Shown piece by piece: positions 8,408 to 17,793 of a stretch of DNA of 64,000 bases. A program made the position numbers and the translations under genes. Origin of the DNA: Bradyrhizobium sp. 1(2017). GTDB taxonomy: Bacteria > Pseudomonadota > Alphaproteobacteria > Rhizobiales > Xanthobacteraceae. The notes under the pieces were generated by a model. It saw nothing but the letters and a program-made list of their open reading frames with translations, did not search any database and was not told the DNA's origin. Numbering within the stretch: position 1 is the first letter of the stretch; the number at the start of each line of letters is the position of its first letter. The stretch spans positions 868,001 through 932,000 of the forward strand of contig NZ_CP050022.2 in assembly GCF_011602485.2 (NCBI RefSeq), read 5' to 3'.

Positions 8408-9396
8408 TGTCTACCGGTTCGATTTCGTCCGAAAAGATCGATCTTCTGATTTATGGACCGGTCCGGCCGATCCTCGACAACGGGTTTTCCGATCATTTCG
8501 TCGTGCACAAGGCCGAGACGCGCGGTGACCTCGAGCGGCTGACGCCTGCGATCCGCGAGAAGATCCGCGGCGTCGCCGTGACCTATCACACCGTGCGCGC
8601 CGACAAGGAATCGCTGTCGCAGCTGCCCAAGCTGGAGATGGTGGCGAGCTTCGGCGTCGGCTACGATCACATCGACGCCAAATACGCGGCCGAGCACAAC
8701 GTCATCGTCACCAATACGCCCGACGTGCTGACCGAGGAAGTCGCCGACGTCGCCATGGGCCTGTTGATCTCGACCTTGCGCGAATTCATCAAGGCCGACC
8801 GTTACGTCCGCTCCGGGCTCTGGCAGACTCAGAACTACCCGCTCAGCGTCGGCTCGTTGCGCGACCGCAAGGTCGGCATCGTCGGCATGGGCCGGATCGG
8901 CCAGGCCATCGCGCGCCGGCTCGATGCCTCGCTGGTGCCGGTGGTCTATCACTCGCGCAATCCGTCCAAGGACGTCTCCTATAAGCATTATCCCGATCTG
9001 ATCGAGATGGCGAAAGCGGTGGACACGCTGATGGTGATCGTGCCCGGCGGCGCCACCACGAACAAGATGATCAATGCCGAGGTGCTCAAGGCGCTCGGCC
9101 CGCGCGGCGTGCTGATCAACGTCGCGCGCGGCTCGGTGGTGGACGAGCCGGCGCTGGTGCAGGCGCTCAAATCAGGCACCATCCTCGCCGCCGGCCTCGA
9201 CGTGTTCGCGGCCGAGCCGAACGTGCCCGACGAGCTCAAGACCATGCAGAACGTCGTGCTGCTGCCGCATATCGGCTCGGCCTCGGTGGTGACCCGCAAC
9301 GCGATGGACCAGCTCGTGGTCGACAATCTCAAGTCATGGTTTGCCGGCAAGGCGCCGCTGACGCCGGTTGCGGAAACACCGTTCAGGGGGCGCTGA
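8407..9396 (+). CDS. D-2-hydroxyacid dehydrogenase, NAD(P)-dependent
   Basis: A 329-residue cytoplasmic oxidoreductase of the D-isomer 2-hydroxyacid dehydrogenase family (glyoxylate/hydroxypyruvate reductase-like). The dinucleotide fold carries GMGRIGQAIARRL. The catalytic triad is visible: Arg in NVARGSVVDE, Glu in FAAEPNVPDE and His in LLPHIGSAS. Its start overlaps the permease stop (TGATG) and its stop overlaps the next start, so it is co-translated with an importer. It may reduce or oxidise a 2-oxo/2-hydroxy acid derived from the imported solute, which is inference. Confidence 0.88.
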   Translation: MSTGSISSEKIDLLIYGPVRPILDNGFSDHFVVHKAETRGDLERLTPAIREKIRGVAVTYHTVRADKESLSQLPKLEMVASFGVGYDHIDAKYAAEHNVIVTNTPDVLTEEVADVAMGLLISTLREFIKADRYVRSGLWQTQNYPLSVGSLRDRKVGIVGMGRIGQAIARRLDASLVPVVYHSRNPSKDVSYKHYPDLIEMAKAVDTLMVIVPGGATTNKMINAEVLKALGPRGVLINVARGSVVDEPALVQALKSGTILAAGLDVFAAEPNVPDELKTMQNVVLLPHIGSASVVTRNAMDQLVVDNLKSWFAGKAPLTPVAETPFRGR

Positions 9397-10088
9397 TGAG
9401 AGCTCTTCGGGGCGTTGCATTCGCTGTCGCGGCCTGCCTGGCCGCGATCGGCATCGCGCATGCGCAGGATGCGACGACCCTGAAGAAATCCATGCCCGGA
9501 CAGTGGGAGCTCTCGACCACCGAGCGCAGCAAGACCTGCGTCGTCACGCTCAAGGGCGACGCCGCAGGCCAGGGCTTCAAGCTGGAGCTCGAGCCCGCCT
9601 GCAAGACCGCGCTGCCCTTCACCAAGGACATCGTCGCCTGGAGCGTCAGGGGCCTCGACATCGTCCGCCTGCAGGATGCGACCGGTGAAGCCGTGATCGA
9701 CTTCACCGAGGTCGAGGCCGGCATCTTCGAGGGCCTGCGCCAGGGCGAGGGCGTCTACATCCTGCAGGATCTCGCCGCCGCCCGTTCGATGGCCAAGTCG
9801 ATGGACCAGATGATCGGCGATTGGTCGATGGTACGCGGCAATGGCCAGCCGGTGTGCGGGCTGACGCTGACCAACACCGAGGCGGGGCCCGACAATTTCC
9901 AGGTCTTCCTCAAGCCGAGATGCGACGCGTCGATCGCCCAGTTCAACCCGACGCAATGGCGGCTCGAGCGCGGCCAGATCATCCTGATGTCGAAATCAGG
10001 GGATGCTTGGCAGTTCGAGGCCGACGACAACGCGCAATGGCGGCGCGTCCCCGACACCGCCGATCCCTTGATCATGCTGCGCCAGTAG
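9396..10088 (+). CDS. Exported protein with two AprI/Inh-type protease inhibitor domains
   Basis: A 230-residue exported protein with signal peptide MRALRGVAFAVAACLAAIGIA (cleavage near AHAQ). Two copies of the Inh/Omp19 fold follow: residues about 32-115 (GQWELSTTERSKTCVV) and about 138-230 (GDWSMVRGNGQPVCGLTL). Each has the family's paired cysteines (TCVV with EPACK; VCGL with KPRCD). Family members inhibit serralysin-type metalloproteases or lysosomal proteases in the periplasm. The ATG overlaps the dehydrogenase stop (TGATG), an unexpected operon partner for a protease inhibitor. Confidence 0.75.
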   Translation: MRALRGVAFAVAACLAAIGIAHAQDATTLKKSMPGQWELSTTERSKTCVVTLKGDAAGQGFKLELEPACKTALPFTKDIVAWSVRGLDIVRLQDATGEAVIDFTEVEAGIFEGLRQGEGVYILQDLAAARSMAKSMDQMIGDWSMVRGNGQPVCGLTLTNTEAGPDNFQVFLKPRCDASIAQFNPTQWRLERGQIILMSKSGDAWQFEADDNAQWRRVPDTADPLIMLRQ

Positions 10089-10182
10089 GCGCCCACCGCC
10101 GCCGGTTGGCGGCAAGCGAATGTGGAACCTGCCGTCAGGGCACCCCGTTGACGAAAGAGGCGATTCCGTTGGGAGATCCGGC

Positions 10183-10557
10183 ATGGCGAAGCGTGTCCTC
10201 GCGATCGGCATCGAGCCCGGCCATGCGGATTATGGCGCATTCCCGCAGTTCACCCCCGAACATGTCCGCAGCTACATCGACGCCCAGCTCCTGCGCCTGC
10301 GCGGCCTCGGTTTCGAGGTCACGAGCTGCCTGATCGATCTCGATGCGACGGCCGAGCCCGCCGTCACGGCGGCGCTGCGCGACGAACGCTTCGACTGCAT
10401 CGTGATCGGCGCCGGCCTGCGCGAGCCGAAGGAGCGGCTGCTGCTGTTCGAGAAGGTGCTCAACCTCGTCCATCGCCTCGCGCCTGACGCCGCGATCAGC
10501 TTCAACACCACGCCGGCCGACACCGCCGAAGCGGTGCAGCGCTGGGTCGAGCCGTGA
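10183..10557 (+). CDS. Conserved hypothetical protein, Rossmann-like
   Basis: A 124-residue protein, not recognised with certainty. It opens with a hydrophobic strand (KRVLAIGIEPGHADYG), has an alternating strand-helix pattern (EVTSCLIDLD, FDCIVIGAGLREP) and no signal peptide. The ATG is preceded by GGGAGA. It lies 94 bp after the inhibitor gene on the same strand and may be the last member of that operon. Confidence 0.65.
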   Translation: MAKRVLAIGIEPGHADYGAFPQFTPEHVRSYIDAQLLRLRGLGFEVTSCLIDLDATAEPAVTAALRDERFDCIVIGAGLREPKERLLLFEKVLNLVHRLAPDAAISFNTTPADTAEAVQRWVEP

Positions 10558-10689
10558 GCTGACGGCGCTTGCCTGTCGAGATTGCAGGCCGCGGCCGGAT
10601 TCCCTGATTTCTCGGTTTCAGCCAGGTTTGAACTTTTCTTGCGTCCGGGTGACCAAGGCATAATGGTCAGACCGAATCGGGCTTTTGAT

Positions 10690-11394
10690 ATGAGAATCGT
10701 CGCCCTTGCCTTCGCCTGCTTTCTCGCCGTCGCGATGCCCGCCCATGCGGATGACACCCGCACCTTCAATGCGATGGTGGCGTTGGCCAATCGCGGAGAT
10801 GCCGAGGCGCAATATCATGTTGGCATGATGCACAATAACGGCATCGGCACATCGCAGGATCGCAGCGAGGCATTCGCGTGGTTTCAGAAATCGGCCGCGG
10901 CCAACGATCCGTTGGGAGCCTACAAGCTCGGCTGCTATTATGACGGGCAAGGCGCGGGCGTGGTCGCAATCGATGCGGATCAAGCGTTGAAATACAAGCT
11001 CGTTTCCGCCAAAGCAGGTTATGCGCGTGCCCAGCACGATGTCGCTCTCATGTATGACCGGCAAGGGAATTCAGAAGAAGCGCTGAAATGGTGGAAGATG
11101 GCAGGCGAGCAGGGGCTTCCTGCCGCCCTCTTCAGCCTGTCCCGTGCGTATTCCGCCGGAAAGGGAACGCCGAGGGATTTGTCCCTGTCGTATGCGTATT
11201 TCAAGCTCTCGAAAGTGGCGCCGGCCAAGAATGTCAACGAGATGGCCAGCATGTTGTCCAAGCCGGAACGCGAGAATGCGGAAAGGCTGGTCGCTGCGTG
11301 GAAGCCCCAACCGACCGCTCTGACGCTCAAGGCATTCGCCGGCATCACAGCCGCAGAAGACCACTTGAAAGCCGCCAAGACCCCGGTGTTCTGA
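10690..11394 (+). CDS. Exported Sel1-repeat (TPR-like) protein
   Basis: A 234-residue protein with a signal peptide (MRIVALAFACFLAVAMPAHA). It has four or five Sel1-type repeats of about 36 residues, recognisable as AEAQYHVGMMHNNG, PLGAYKLGCYYDG, ARAQHDVALMYDR and PAALFSLSRAYSAG. Sel1 repeats form helical solenoids that mediate protein-protein contacts. The frame is open further upstream but only this start gives a signal peptide directly at the N-terminus. Likely periplasmic; partner unknown. Confidence 0.78.
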   Translation: MRIVALAFACFLAVAMPAHADDTRTFNAMVALANRGDAEAQYHVGMMHNNGIGTSQDRSEAFAWFQKSAAANDPLGAYKLGCYYDGQGAGVVAIDADQALKYKLVSAKAGYARAQHDVALMYDRQGNSEEALKWWKMAGEQGLPAALFSLSRAYSAGKGTPRDLSLSYAYFKLSKVAPAKNVNEMASMLSKPERENAERLVAAWKPQPTALTLKAFAGITAAEDHLKAAKTPVF

Positions 11395-11426
11395 TTGGGC
11401 CTGAAGCTGACGCGAGCGGCCGCGCT

Positions 11427-12215
11427 CTAGCTCTTCGCCGCGGCTTCCGGCATGATCTGGAGCAGCGGCTCCGGCTGAATCGAGATCTGCCCGGCGAAGG
11501 GCCGGTCGTGCGCCGCGATCAGCAGGACGGAGGTGGCGACGCCGGTGGCGAACAGGCCCATCGCGATCGCCGATCCCAGCCGGTTGTCGCAATGAACGAG
11601 GCCGATCACCAGCAGTGCACAGGCCGCCTGGAGATACAGGCACCACCATTTGACAGGGTTCACTGCGGCGAGGCTGACGATGATCCGCTGCCGCCGCGCG
11701 TCCAGCGCTTGCTCCAGCGCGGCGATGAGCTCGCGCTGCACCGTCGCCGGACCCGCACCTTGAGGCGTCATCGCGACGACGAATTGCAGGGCTTCGGCAA
11801 GCGCAGGCGGCGTGGTCCTCAGGGACACCTCTCGATGCGCCATCATCGGCCATTCCACCTTGACGGCCTGCCCGACATAGTCGCGCACAAGGGCGCGCAG
11901 TTTTGTCTCTTGCTCAGGCGGCAGGCCGGCGGCCAGCAGCACGGCGCTCCGCAGTGAGCTGGCCTCGCGGCTTACCGCGCTACTGGCGCGATCGCTGTCG
12001 CCCCAGACCTGCGCTGCGGTGAAGGCGACGAACAGGCCGAAGATGATGCCGAGCACGGGCAGCATGCCCGGCGAGATCGCTTTGACCGATTTTGCGCGCT
12101 CCCCTGTCGCGACAAGCGCGATGCCTGCGAAGATCGCCGCGGCCAGAAGATAGGTGAATCCGAAGATCACCAGCGCCATCAAGGGTACCGGCAGATTGTG
12201 TAGCCAGTCGCTCAT
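11427..12215 (-). CDS. DUF4239-family (bestrophin-like) membrane protein
   Basis: A 262-residue inner-membrane protein. There are two N-terminal transmembrane segments (LMALVIFGFTYLLAAAIFAG and LGIIFGLFVAFTAAQ), a soluble helical middle containing SRAVSREASSLRSAV-like helices and GLPPEQETKLRALVRDYV, and two C-terminal segments near residues 185-235. This matches the DUF4239 pattern, sometimes called bestrophin-like. Function unknown. It is 27 bp downstream of radC on the same strand. Confidence 0.72.
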   Translation of the reverse strand: MSDWLHNLPVPLMALVIFGFTYLLAAAIFAGIALVATGERAKSVKAISPGMLPVLGIIFGLFVAFTAAQVWGDSDRASSAVSREASSLRSAVLLAAGLPPEQETKLRALVRDYVGQAVKVEWPMMAHREVSLRTTPPALAEALQFVVAMTPQGAGPATVQRELIAALEQALDARRQRIIVSLAAVNPVKWWCLYLQAACALLVIGLVHCDNRLGSAIAMGLFATGVATSVLLIAAHDRPFAGQISIQPEPLLQIMPEAAAKS

Positions 12216-12242
12216 CGTTTCCCTATCATCTGATTAGAGGCT

Positions 12243-12956
12243 CTAGATCAACCTCATCCCGCGCAGGCTGGCGTGGCCGCTCTTGCCGACGATGATGTGG
12301 TCGTGCACGGCAATGCCGAGCGGTTTTGCGATGTCGATGATCGCTTTCGTCATCTGGATATCGGCCTGCGAAGGCGAGGGATCGCCAGAGGGATGGTTGT
12401 GCACCAGGATCAGCGCGGTCGCCGACAGCTCCAGCGCACGCTTGATGACTTCACGTGGATAGACCGGGGTATGGTCGACCGTGCCGGTCTGCTGCACCTC
12501 GTCGGCGATGAGCTGGTTGCGCTTGTCGAGGAAGAGCAGGCGAAACTGCTCCTTGTCGGCGAAGGCCATGCTGGTGCGGCAATAGGCGATCACCTCGCTC
12601 CATGACGACAGCGCGTTGCGGCTGTTGACCTCGCCCTTGGCGACGCGGTGCGCCGCGGCGGCAATCAGCTTGAGCTGGTTGACCGCGGCCTCGCCGATGC
12701 CGTCGACCTCGCGCAGGCGCGCGACCGGCGCATGCACGACCTCGGCGAACGAGCCGAACGTCTTGATCAGCGTCTTCGCCAGCGGCTTGGTGTCGCGCCG
12801 CGGCAGCGCCGCAAATAGCGCCATCTCCAGCAGCTCGTAGTCGCTGAGCGCATCCGCACCCGCGCTGTAGAAGCGCTCGCGCAGCCGCTCGCGATGGCCG
12901 TGATAATGCGGCGCGTCCTCAGGCTTGCTCTTGTCGTGGTCTGGCTTGGCGGGCAT
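12243..12956 (-). CDS. radC: RadC/YeeS-family JAB domain protein
   Basis: A 237-residue RadC-family protein. Residues about 15-110 form the helix-hairpin-helix region ([37 protein letters not shown]). Residues about 115-237 are the JAB/MPN domain with an intact JAMM zinc motif, [14 protein letters not shown]. Despite the gene name, a direct DNA-repair role has not been upheld and the function of the family is unclear. It lies 90 bp downstream of map on the same strand. Confidence 0.9.
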   Translation of the reverse strand: MPAKPDHDKSKPEDAPHYHGHRERLRERFYSAGADALSDYELLEMALFAALPRRDTKPLAKTLIKTFGSFAEVVHAPVARLREVDGIGEAAVNQLKLIAAAAHRVAKGEVNSRNALSSWSEVIAYCRTSMAFADKEQFRLLFLDKRNQLIADEVQQTGTVDHTPVYPREVIKRALELSATALILVHNHPSGDPSPSQADIQMTKAIIDIAKPLGIAVHDHIIVGKSGHASLRGMRLI

Positions 12957-13046
12957 CGGCCGCCAGCATTGCCGGGGAACCGTGTTTTTGCAACCGTCAA
13001 TTGCAGCGGCAAAATGGGGGCATGCCCGCCTCGGCCCGCGCGATGA

Positions 13047-13865
13047 TCACGCGATCGGCTTCTCGCCGTGCCGTTCCGACAGCGTGAAGATCTCGACGCC
13101 GGTCGCCGTGACGCCCACCGAGTGCTCGAACTGCGCCGACAGCGAGCGGTCGCGGGTCACCGCTGTCCAGCCGTCGGACAGGATCTTCACATGCGGCTTG
13201 CCGAGATTGATCATCGGCTCGATGGTGAAGAACATGCCGGGCTTGAGCTGCACGCCCTCGCCGGGGCGGCCGATATGGATGATGTTCGGCTCGTCGTGGA
13301 ACATGCGCCCGAGGCCGTGGCCGCAGAAATCGCGCACCACGCTCATGCCCTGCGGCTCGACGAAGCTCTGGATGGCGTGGCCGATGTCGCCGGTGGTGGC
13401 GCCGGGCTTCACGGCGGCGATGCCGCGCATCATCGCTTCATAGGTGACTTCGATCAGCCGCTCGGCCTTCCGCGCGATCGGGCCGACCGCATACATCCGG
13501 CTGGAATCGCCATACCAGCCGTCGACGATGAAGGTGACGTCGATGTTGACGATGTCGGCTTCCTTCAGCGGGCGGTCGCCGGGCATGCCGTGGCAGACCA
13601 CATGGTTGAGCGAGGTGCAGGTCGAGTAGCGATAGCCGCGATACATCAGCGTCGCCGGATAGGCGCCGTTGCTGAAGGCGAAGTCGCGGACGAATTCGTC
13701 GATGCGCGAGGTCGGCACGCCCGGCTCGACAAGGTCGGTGAGCTCGTCGAGGCACTTTGCCACCAGCGCGCCGGCCTTGCGCATGCCGGCGAAGGCGGCC
13801 GGTCCATGCAGCTTGATCTGTCCGGTCTTGCGCAGGGAGGTATCGGTGGCTTCGACGTAGCTCAT
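13047..13865 (-). CDS. map: Type I methionyl aminopeptidase
   Basis: A 272-residue enzyme that removes the initiator Met from nascent proteins. The five metal ligands of the pita-bread fold are present: two Asp in IDVTFIVDGWYGDSSRM, His in GHGLGRMFH, and Glu in FTIEPMI and QFEHSVGVT. Length is usual for type I enzymes with a short N-terminal extension. The gene precedes radC. Confidence 0.93.
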   Translation of the reverse strand: MSYVEATDTSLRKTGQIKLHGPAAFAGMRKAGALVAKCLDELTDLVEPGVPTSRIDEFVRDFAFSNGAYPATLMYRGYRYSTCTSLNHVVCHGMPGDRPLKEADIVNIDVTFIVDGWYGDSSRMYAVGPIARKAERLIEVTYEAMMRGIAAVKPGATTGDIGHAIQSFVEPQGMSVVRDFCGHGLGRMFHDEPNIIHIGRPGEGVQLKPGMFFTIEPMINLGKPHVKILSDGWTAVTRDRSLSAQFEHSVGVTATGVEIFTLSERHGEKPIA

Positions 13866-14013
13866 GCGGGAACTGTCTTCCGGGCTCGGTCTGATTTGCG
13901 ATGTCGGCGGAAAAGCTTGATTTCAGGCCCTAATTTAATGATTGCGGGCCTTCATGCAAGCCAAGCCTGCCCCCCAACCTGCCTCAGGCGTGCACCTTGC
14001 GCCCGAAAGCGGC

Positions 14014-15330
14014 CTAATTCGGGACTTCTACGGTGGTTTCCACCGGCAGGGCGCCGCCCCGGATCCGGATTTCGCGGACCGGGTAGGGAACCCGGATGCC
14101 CTCGCGCTTGAAGGCGTCCCACAGCGCCAGCATGACGTCGCTCTTGACGGTGTCCATGCCGTCGGGGTCGGCGAGCCAGAGGGTCAGCGAGAACTTCATG
14201 CCGGCCTCCGCAAACTCGGTCAAAATGCAGTTCGGCGGCTTGGCTTTCTGCGCGCGGGGATGGGCGGCGGCGGTCTCGGCGGCGAGCTTGCAAACCAGCT
14301 TCGGGTCGGCGTCGTAATTGGTGCCGAAGGCGATCTTCACCAGCGTGTTCTTGTCGGTATAGGTCCAGTTGACGACCTTCTGCGTCACCAGATCCTCGTT
14401 CGGCACCAGAAACTCGCGCCCGTCGCCGGCGGCGACGGAAATATAGCGCGTCTTCATCGCGCTGATGCGCCCGGTATTGTCGCCGATGGTGACGAGGTCG
14501 CCGGGCTTCACCGATTTGTCGGCGAGCAGGATGATGCCCGAGATGAAGTTGGCGACGATCTTCTGCAGGCCGATACCGATGCCGACGCCGACCGCGCCGG
14601 AGAACACCGCGAGCGCGGAGAGGTCGATCCCGACCGCGCCGAGCGCGATCACGATCGCCACAGCCAGCAGCCCGATGCGGATGATCTTCACCAGCAGCAC
14701 CTGCACCGACGGCGTCAGATCGGTGGTTGCATTGATCCGGCTCTCGGCGAAATTGCTCGCGATGTTGGTCAGCCAGAGCGCGATCAGCAGCAGCGCGCCG
14801 GCCTTGATCGCCAACAGCGGTGTCAGCCTGAGGCCGCCGAGCACGATGGCGAAGGAATCCAGCAACTCGACCGTCGTATCCAGCTGGCCGATGATGGAGA
14901 GCGCCGCGACGAACCAGGCCGTGATTGACACCAGCTTGACGATGAAGGCATTCCGCAGGACCGACGTCACCAGCCGGATCACGAGCCAGGCCAGCCCCAT
15001 CTTGGCGGCAACCATCAGGAGATAGCTGCGGCTCGGCCAGGTCGCATGATACATCACCACGCGCTCGATGATCACGAGCAGCGTGAACACCGCCGTCGAG
15101 GCGCTGGAGACCATCACCCGGGCGGAGTGCCGGAGCGGCAGCGGCCAGCGCATGGCGAGCGACGTCATGTCAACGCGGCTGCGAATCGCGACCTCGGCGG
15201 CATAGGCGATGCCGGCCGCAGCCAGGATGAGGCCAAATTGCAGGTAGAACCAGGGTGAGGAGACTTCCGCCCCGACGCTGCGTGCGGTGGTCTGCACGAA
15301 CTCCATGAAGTCCTTGAGGTCCATGTCCAT
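14014..15330 (-). CDS. MscS-family mechanosensitive ion channel
   Basis: A 438-residue inner-membrane protein. About six hydrophobic segments precede the pore helix region VGVGIGIGLQKIVANFISGI, which is the MscS TM3 equivalent, followed by the beta domain (KPGDLVTIGDNTGRISAMKTRY) and a C-terminal alpha/beta domain. It would open under membrane tension and release solutes during osmotic downshock. The ATG at 15330 is chosen because it starts the protein just before the first membrane segment; the frame is open upstream to 15726, which overlaps the divergent antiporter. Confidence 0.87.
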   Translation of the reverse strand: MDMDLKDFMEFVQTTARSVGAEVSSPWFYLQFGLILAAAGIAYAAEVAIRSRVDMTSLAMRWPLPLRHSARVMVSSASTAVFTLLVIIERVVMYHATWPSRSYLLMVAAKMGLAWLVIRLVTSVLRNAFIVKLVSITAWFVAALSIIGQLDTTVELLDSFAIVLGGLRLTPLLAIKAGALLLIALWLTNIASNFAESRINATTDLTPSVQVLLVKIIRIGLLAVAIVIALGAVGIDLSALAVFSGAVGVGIGIGLQKIVANFISGIILLADKSVKPGDLVTIGDNTGRISAMKTRYISVAAGDGREFLVPNEDLVTQKVVNWTYTDKNTLVKIAFGTNYDADPKLVCKLAAETAAAHPRAQKAKPPNCILTEFAEAGMKFSLTLWLADPDGMDTVKSDVMLALWDAFKREGIRVPYPVREIRIRGGALPVETTVEVPN

Positions 15331-15541
15331 CGGTCTCGTTGGGAAGCGGGCGGGAGCAATTGATTCGAGGGGGCCGCAGAATCCCACAAAGGGCGCGGCC
15401 GGGCCATCGATACACCGCGAAGTGAAGCGCGTTAAGGCCGCAAAATGCGGGCAGATTGCCGCGAGCGGGAGAAAATCGGTTGGCGCAGGAGAGTGCCGAC
15501 GATAAGGATGGATATTCCAGCGATTTGAACCCGGAAGGTGG

Positions 15542-17335
15542 ATGGCCTCCCTCGACTCCGTCAGTCTCGCCATATTGCTCGGCGCCGTCCTCGTCATGGC
15601 CGGCATCCTCTCCAGCCTGCTGGCGTTGCGCTTCGGCGCGCCGCTGCTGCTCGTCTTCCTTGCGATCGGCATGCTCGCGGGCGATTCCGGTCCCGGCCAG
15701 CTCCAATTCGATGACGTCCGCACCACCTATCTGGTCGGATCGGTCGCCCTCGCCCTGATCCTGTTCGACGGCGGCCTCAGGACGCGCTTTGCCAGCATCC
15801 GCACCGTGCTCGCGCCCTCCGTGGTGCTCGCGACGATCGGCGTGCTCCTGACCGCGCTGATCACGGCGCCGTTCGCGAAATATGCGCTGGACCTCAACTG
15901 GTCGGAATCCCTGCTGGTCGGCGCCGTGGTCGCCTCAACCGATGCCGCCGCCGTGTTCCTGCTGGTGCACACCCAGGGCCTGCGCCTGCGCCCACGCGTC
16001 GGTGCGACGCTGGAGGCGGAGTCCGGCACCAACGATCCCTTCGCGATCTTCCTCACCCTGATGCTGGTCGAATACATCTCGCTGGGATCAAGCTCGGCCA
16101 GCCATGTCGTGATGGAGTTCATCCAGGAGGCGGTGCTGGGCGCCGTCGTCGGCGTGATCGGCGGGCGTCTCGTCGTCATCGCGCTCAACCAAGTGGCGCT
16201 GCCGCAGGGCCTGCATGCGCCGTTCGTGACCACGGCTGCGCTGGTGATCTTCGGCGGCTCGCAGATCATGCACGCCTCCGGATTCCTCGCGGTCTATCTT
16301 GCCGGCATCATCATCGGCAACCGGCCGACGCGGGCGCATAATTCGGTGGTGGCCTTCCTGGACGCGGCGACCTGGCTGGCGCAGATCGTGATGTTCGTGC
16401 TGCTCGGCCTCCTGGTCTCGCCGACCCGGCTCGGCGCCAGCATTCTTCCGGCAGTCGCCGTCGCCTTCGTGCTGATGCTGGTCGCGCGGCCGCTCGCCGT
16501 GTTCCTGTGCCTGGCGCCGTTCCGCTTCAACTGGCGCGAAAAGGTGTTCATCGCCTGGACCGGCCTGCGCGGCGCGGTCGCGATCTTCCTGGCGTCGATC
16601 CCGATGCTGGTCGGCCTGTCCAAGGCCTATCTCTATTTCGACGTCGCCTTCGTCGTCGTCATCATCTCGCTGCTACTGCAGGGCTGGACGCTGGCGCCCG
16701 CCGCGCGCAAGCTGCACGTGGCGCTGCCACGGGCGGAGCGCGGCCCGCGCCGCGTCGAGCTCGACCTGCCCGGCCAGCTCGAGCAGCAGCTGGTCGGCTA
16801 TCCGGTGCGGCCGAAGAGCCTGTATTTTCGCCGCGGCCTGATCCCGTCCTGGTCCAAGCCGACGCTGGTGATCCGCAACGAGAACATCCTGACGCCGACG
16901 GAGGCCGATCCGATCGCGCCCGGCGATTACATCTACCTGCTGGCACCGCCGGAGAAGGCCGAGGCGCTCGACCGTTTCTTCGTCGACATGCAGCCGAGCT
17001 CGGCGCCGGATCCGCATCTGCTCGGCGACTTCATGGTCTCCGGCGAGCACACGCTCGCCGAGCTCGCCGAGATCTACGGCGTGAAGGTCGGCGAGGACGA
17101 CGGCAAGCTGACCATGGCCGATTATTTCGACGTCCATCTCGATCACGCGCCGAAGGAGGGCGCCGAGTTGCCGCTGGACCAGATCGTGCTGGTCGCACGC
17201 AGCATCTCCGGCGGCCGCGTCAACGTGGTCGGCCTGCGCCTGCCGGAAGAAGACGAAACGCCCGCGCCGCTGACCCGCACGCAGGCCTTGCGGCGCAAGC
17301 TCGCCGATGTGTGGGCGTCGGTGGCGGGGGTTTAG
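15542..17335 (+). CDS. K+/H+ antiporter of the CPA1 family, NhaP2/CvrA-like
   Basis: A 597-residue membrane antiporter. Residues about 1-390 carry 12 or more transmembrane segments with the family motif GAVVASTDAAAVFLL and the Asp-containing ESGTNDPFAIFLTLM. Residues about 400-480 resemble an RCK-C (TrkA-C) regulatory domain (LVIRNENILTPTEADPIAPGD) and the C-terminus a CorC/HlyC-type domain. This order is that of NhaP2/CvrA K+/H+ antiporters. The ATG follows GGAAGGTGG. The neighbouring MscS channel is divergent, so the pair may serve osmotic and ion balance. Confidence 0.85.
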   Translation: MASLDSVSLAILLGAVLVMAGILSSLLALRFGAPLLLVFLAIGMLAGDSGPGQLQFDDVRTTYLVGSVALALILFDGGLRTRFASIRTVLAPSVVLATIGVLLTALITAPFAKYALDLNWSESLLVGAVVASTDAAAVFLLVHTQGLRLRPRVGATLEAESGTNDPFAIFLTLMLVEYISLGSSSASHVVMEFIQEAVLGAVVGVIGGRLVVIALNQVALPQGLHAPFVTTAALVIFGGSQIMHASGFLAVYLAGIIIGNRPTRAHNSVVAFLDAATWLAQIVMFVLLGLLVSPTRLGASILPAVAVAFVLMLVARPLAVFLCLAPFRFNWREKVFIAWTGLRGAVAIFLASIPMLVGLSKAYLYFDVAFVVVIISLLLQGWTLAPAARKLHVALPRAERGPRRVELDLPGQLEQQLVGYPVRPKSLYFRRGLIPSWSKPTLVIRNENILTPTEADPIAPGDYIYLLAPPEKAEALDRFFVDMQPSSAPDPHLLGDFMVSGEHTLAELAEIYGVKVGEDDGKLTMADYFDVHLDHAPKEGAELPLDQIVLVARSISGGRVNVVGLRLPEEDETPAPLTRTQALRRKLADVWASVAGV

Positions 17336-17502
17336 GCGCTCCGTCATTCCGGGGCGTGCGCCCGGAACAATGGAAATGCGGAACCCGCCACCAAATCGCC
17401 GCAACCGCCGAAGATTTGCGCGGCTTCGTGACCGCTGCACCCGGAACGCTCCGCGACGCCGCTCGTTCTTCGCGTGACGATCAAACTGACAGGGAGCAGT
17501 CC

Positions 17503-17775
17503 ATGCGAAAATTCATGTTTCCGGCCATCGTCGCAATTGGCTTGGGAGTCAGCTTGGCGTCGGCGGCGCCGGCCATGGCCTACGACACCGGCGATCAGAT
17601 CTCGATGCAGGCCGCGCTCGATGTCGCAACCGACATCGGCGTCATGACGATTTCGCACACCGAGTTCGCCGGCGACGAATGGCAGATCGAAGGCCGCGAC
17701 CGCACCGGCCGCTGGATCGAGGTCGATGTCGACGCCCGAACCGGCGAGGTCCGCAATGTCGATCGCGGCTGGTAG
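17503..17775 (+). CDS. Small periplasmic PepSY-domain protein
   Basis: A 90-residue protein with a signal peptide (MRKFMFPAIVAIGLGVSLAS, cleavage near AMA). The mature part (ALDVATDIGVMTISHTEFAG, then WQIEGRDRTGRWIEVDVDARTGEV) is a single PepSY fold, a domain often linked to protease inhibition or envelope proteins. The ATG follows AGGGAG. The same strand carries the antiporter 168 bp upstream, but a separate promoter is likely. Confidence 0.8.
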   Translation: MRKFMFPAIVAIGLGVSLASAAPAMAYDTGDQISMQAALDVATDIGVMTISHTEFAGDEWQIEGRDRTGRWIEVDVDARTGEVRNVDRGW

Positions 17776-17793
17776 GCGCCATACACGCTCGCT

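Noticed and set aside
17336..17400. Solo half-palindrome after the antiporter gene
   Set aside because: It resembles one arm of a GTCATTCCGGGGCG-type repeat but no partner arm was found nearby, so it is not reported as an element.
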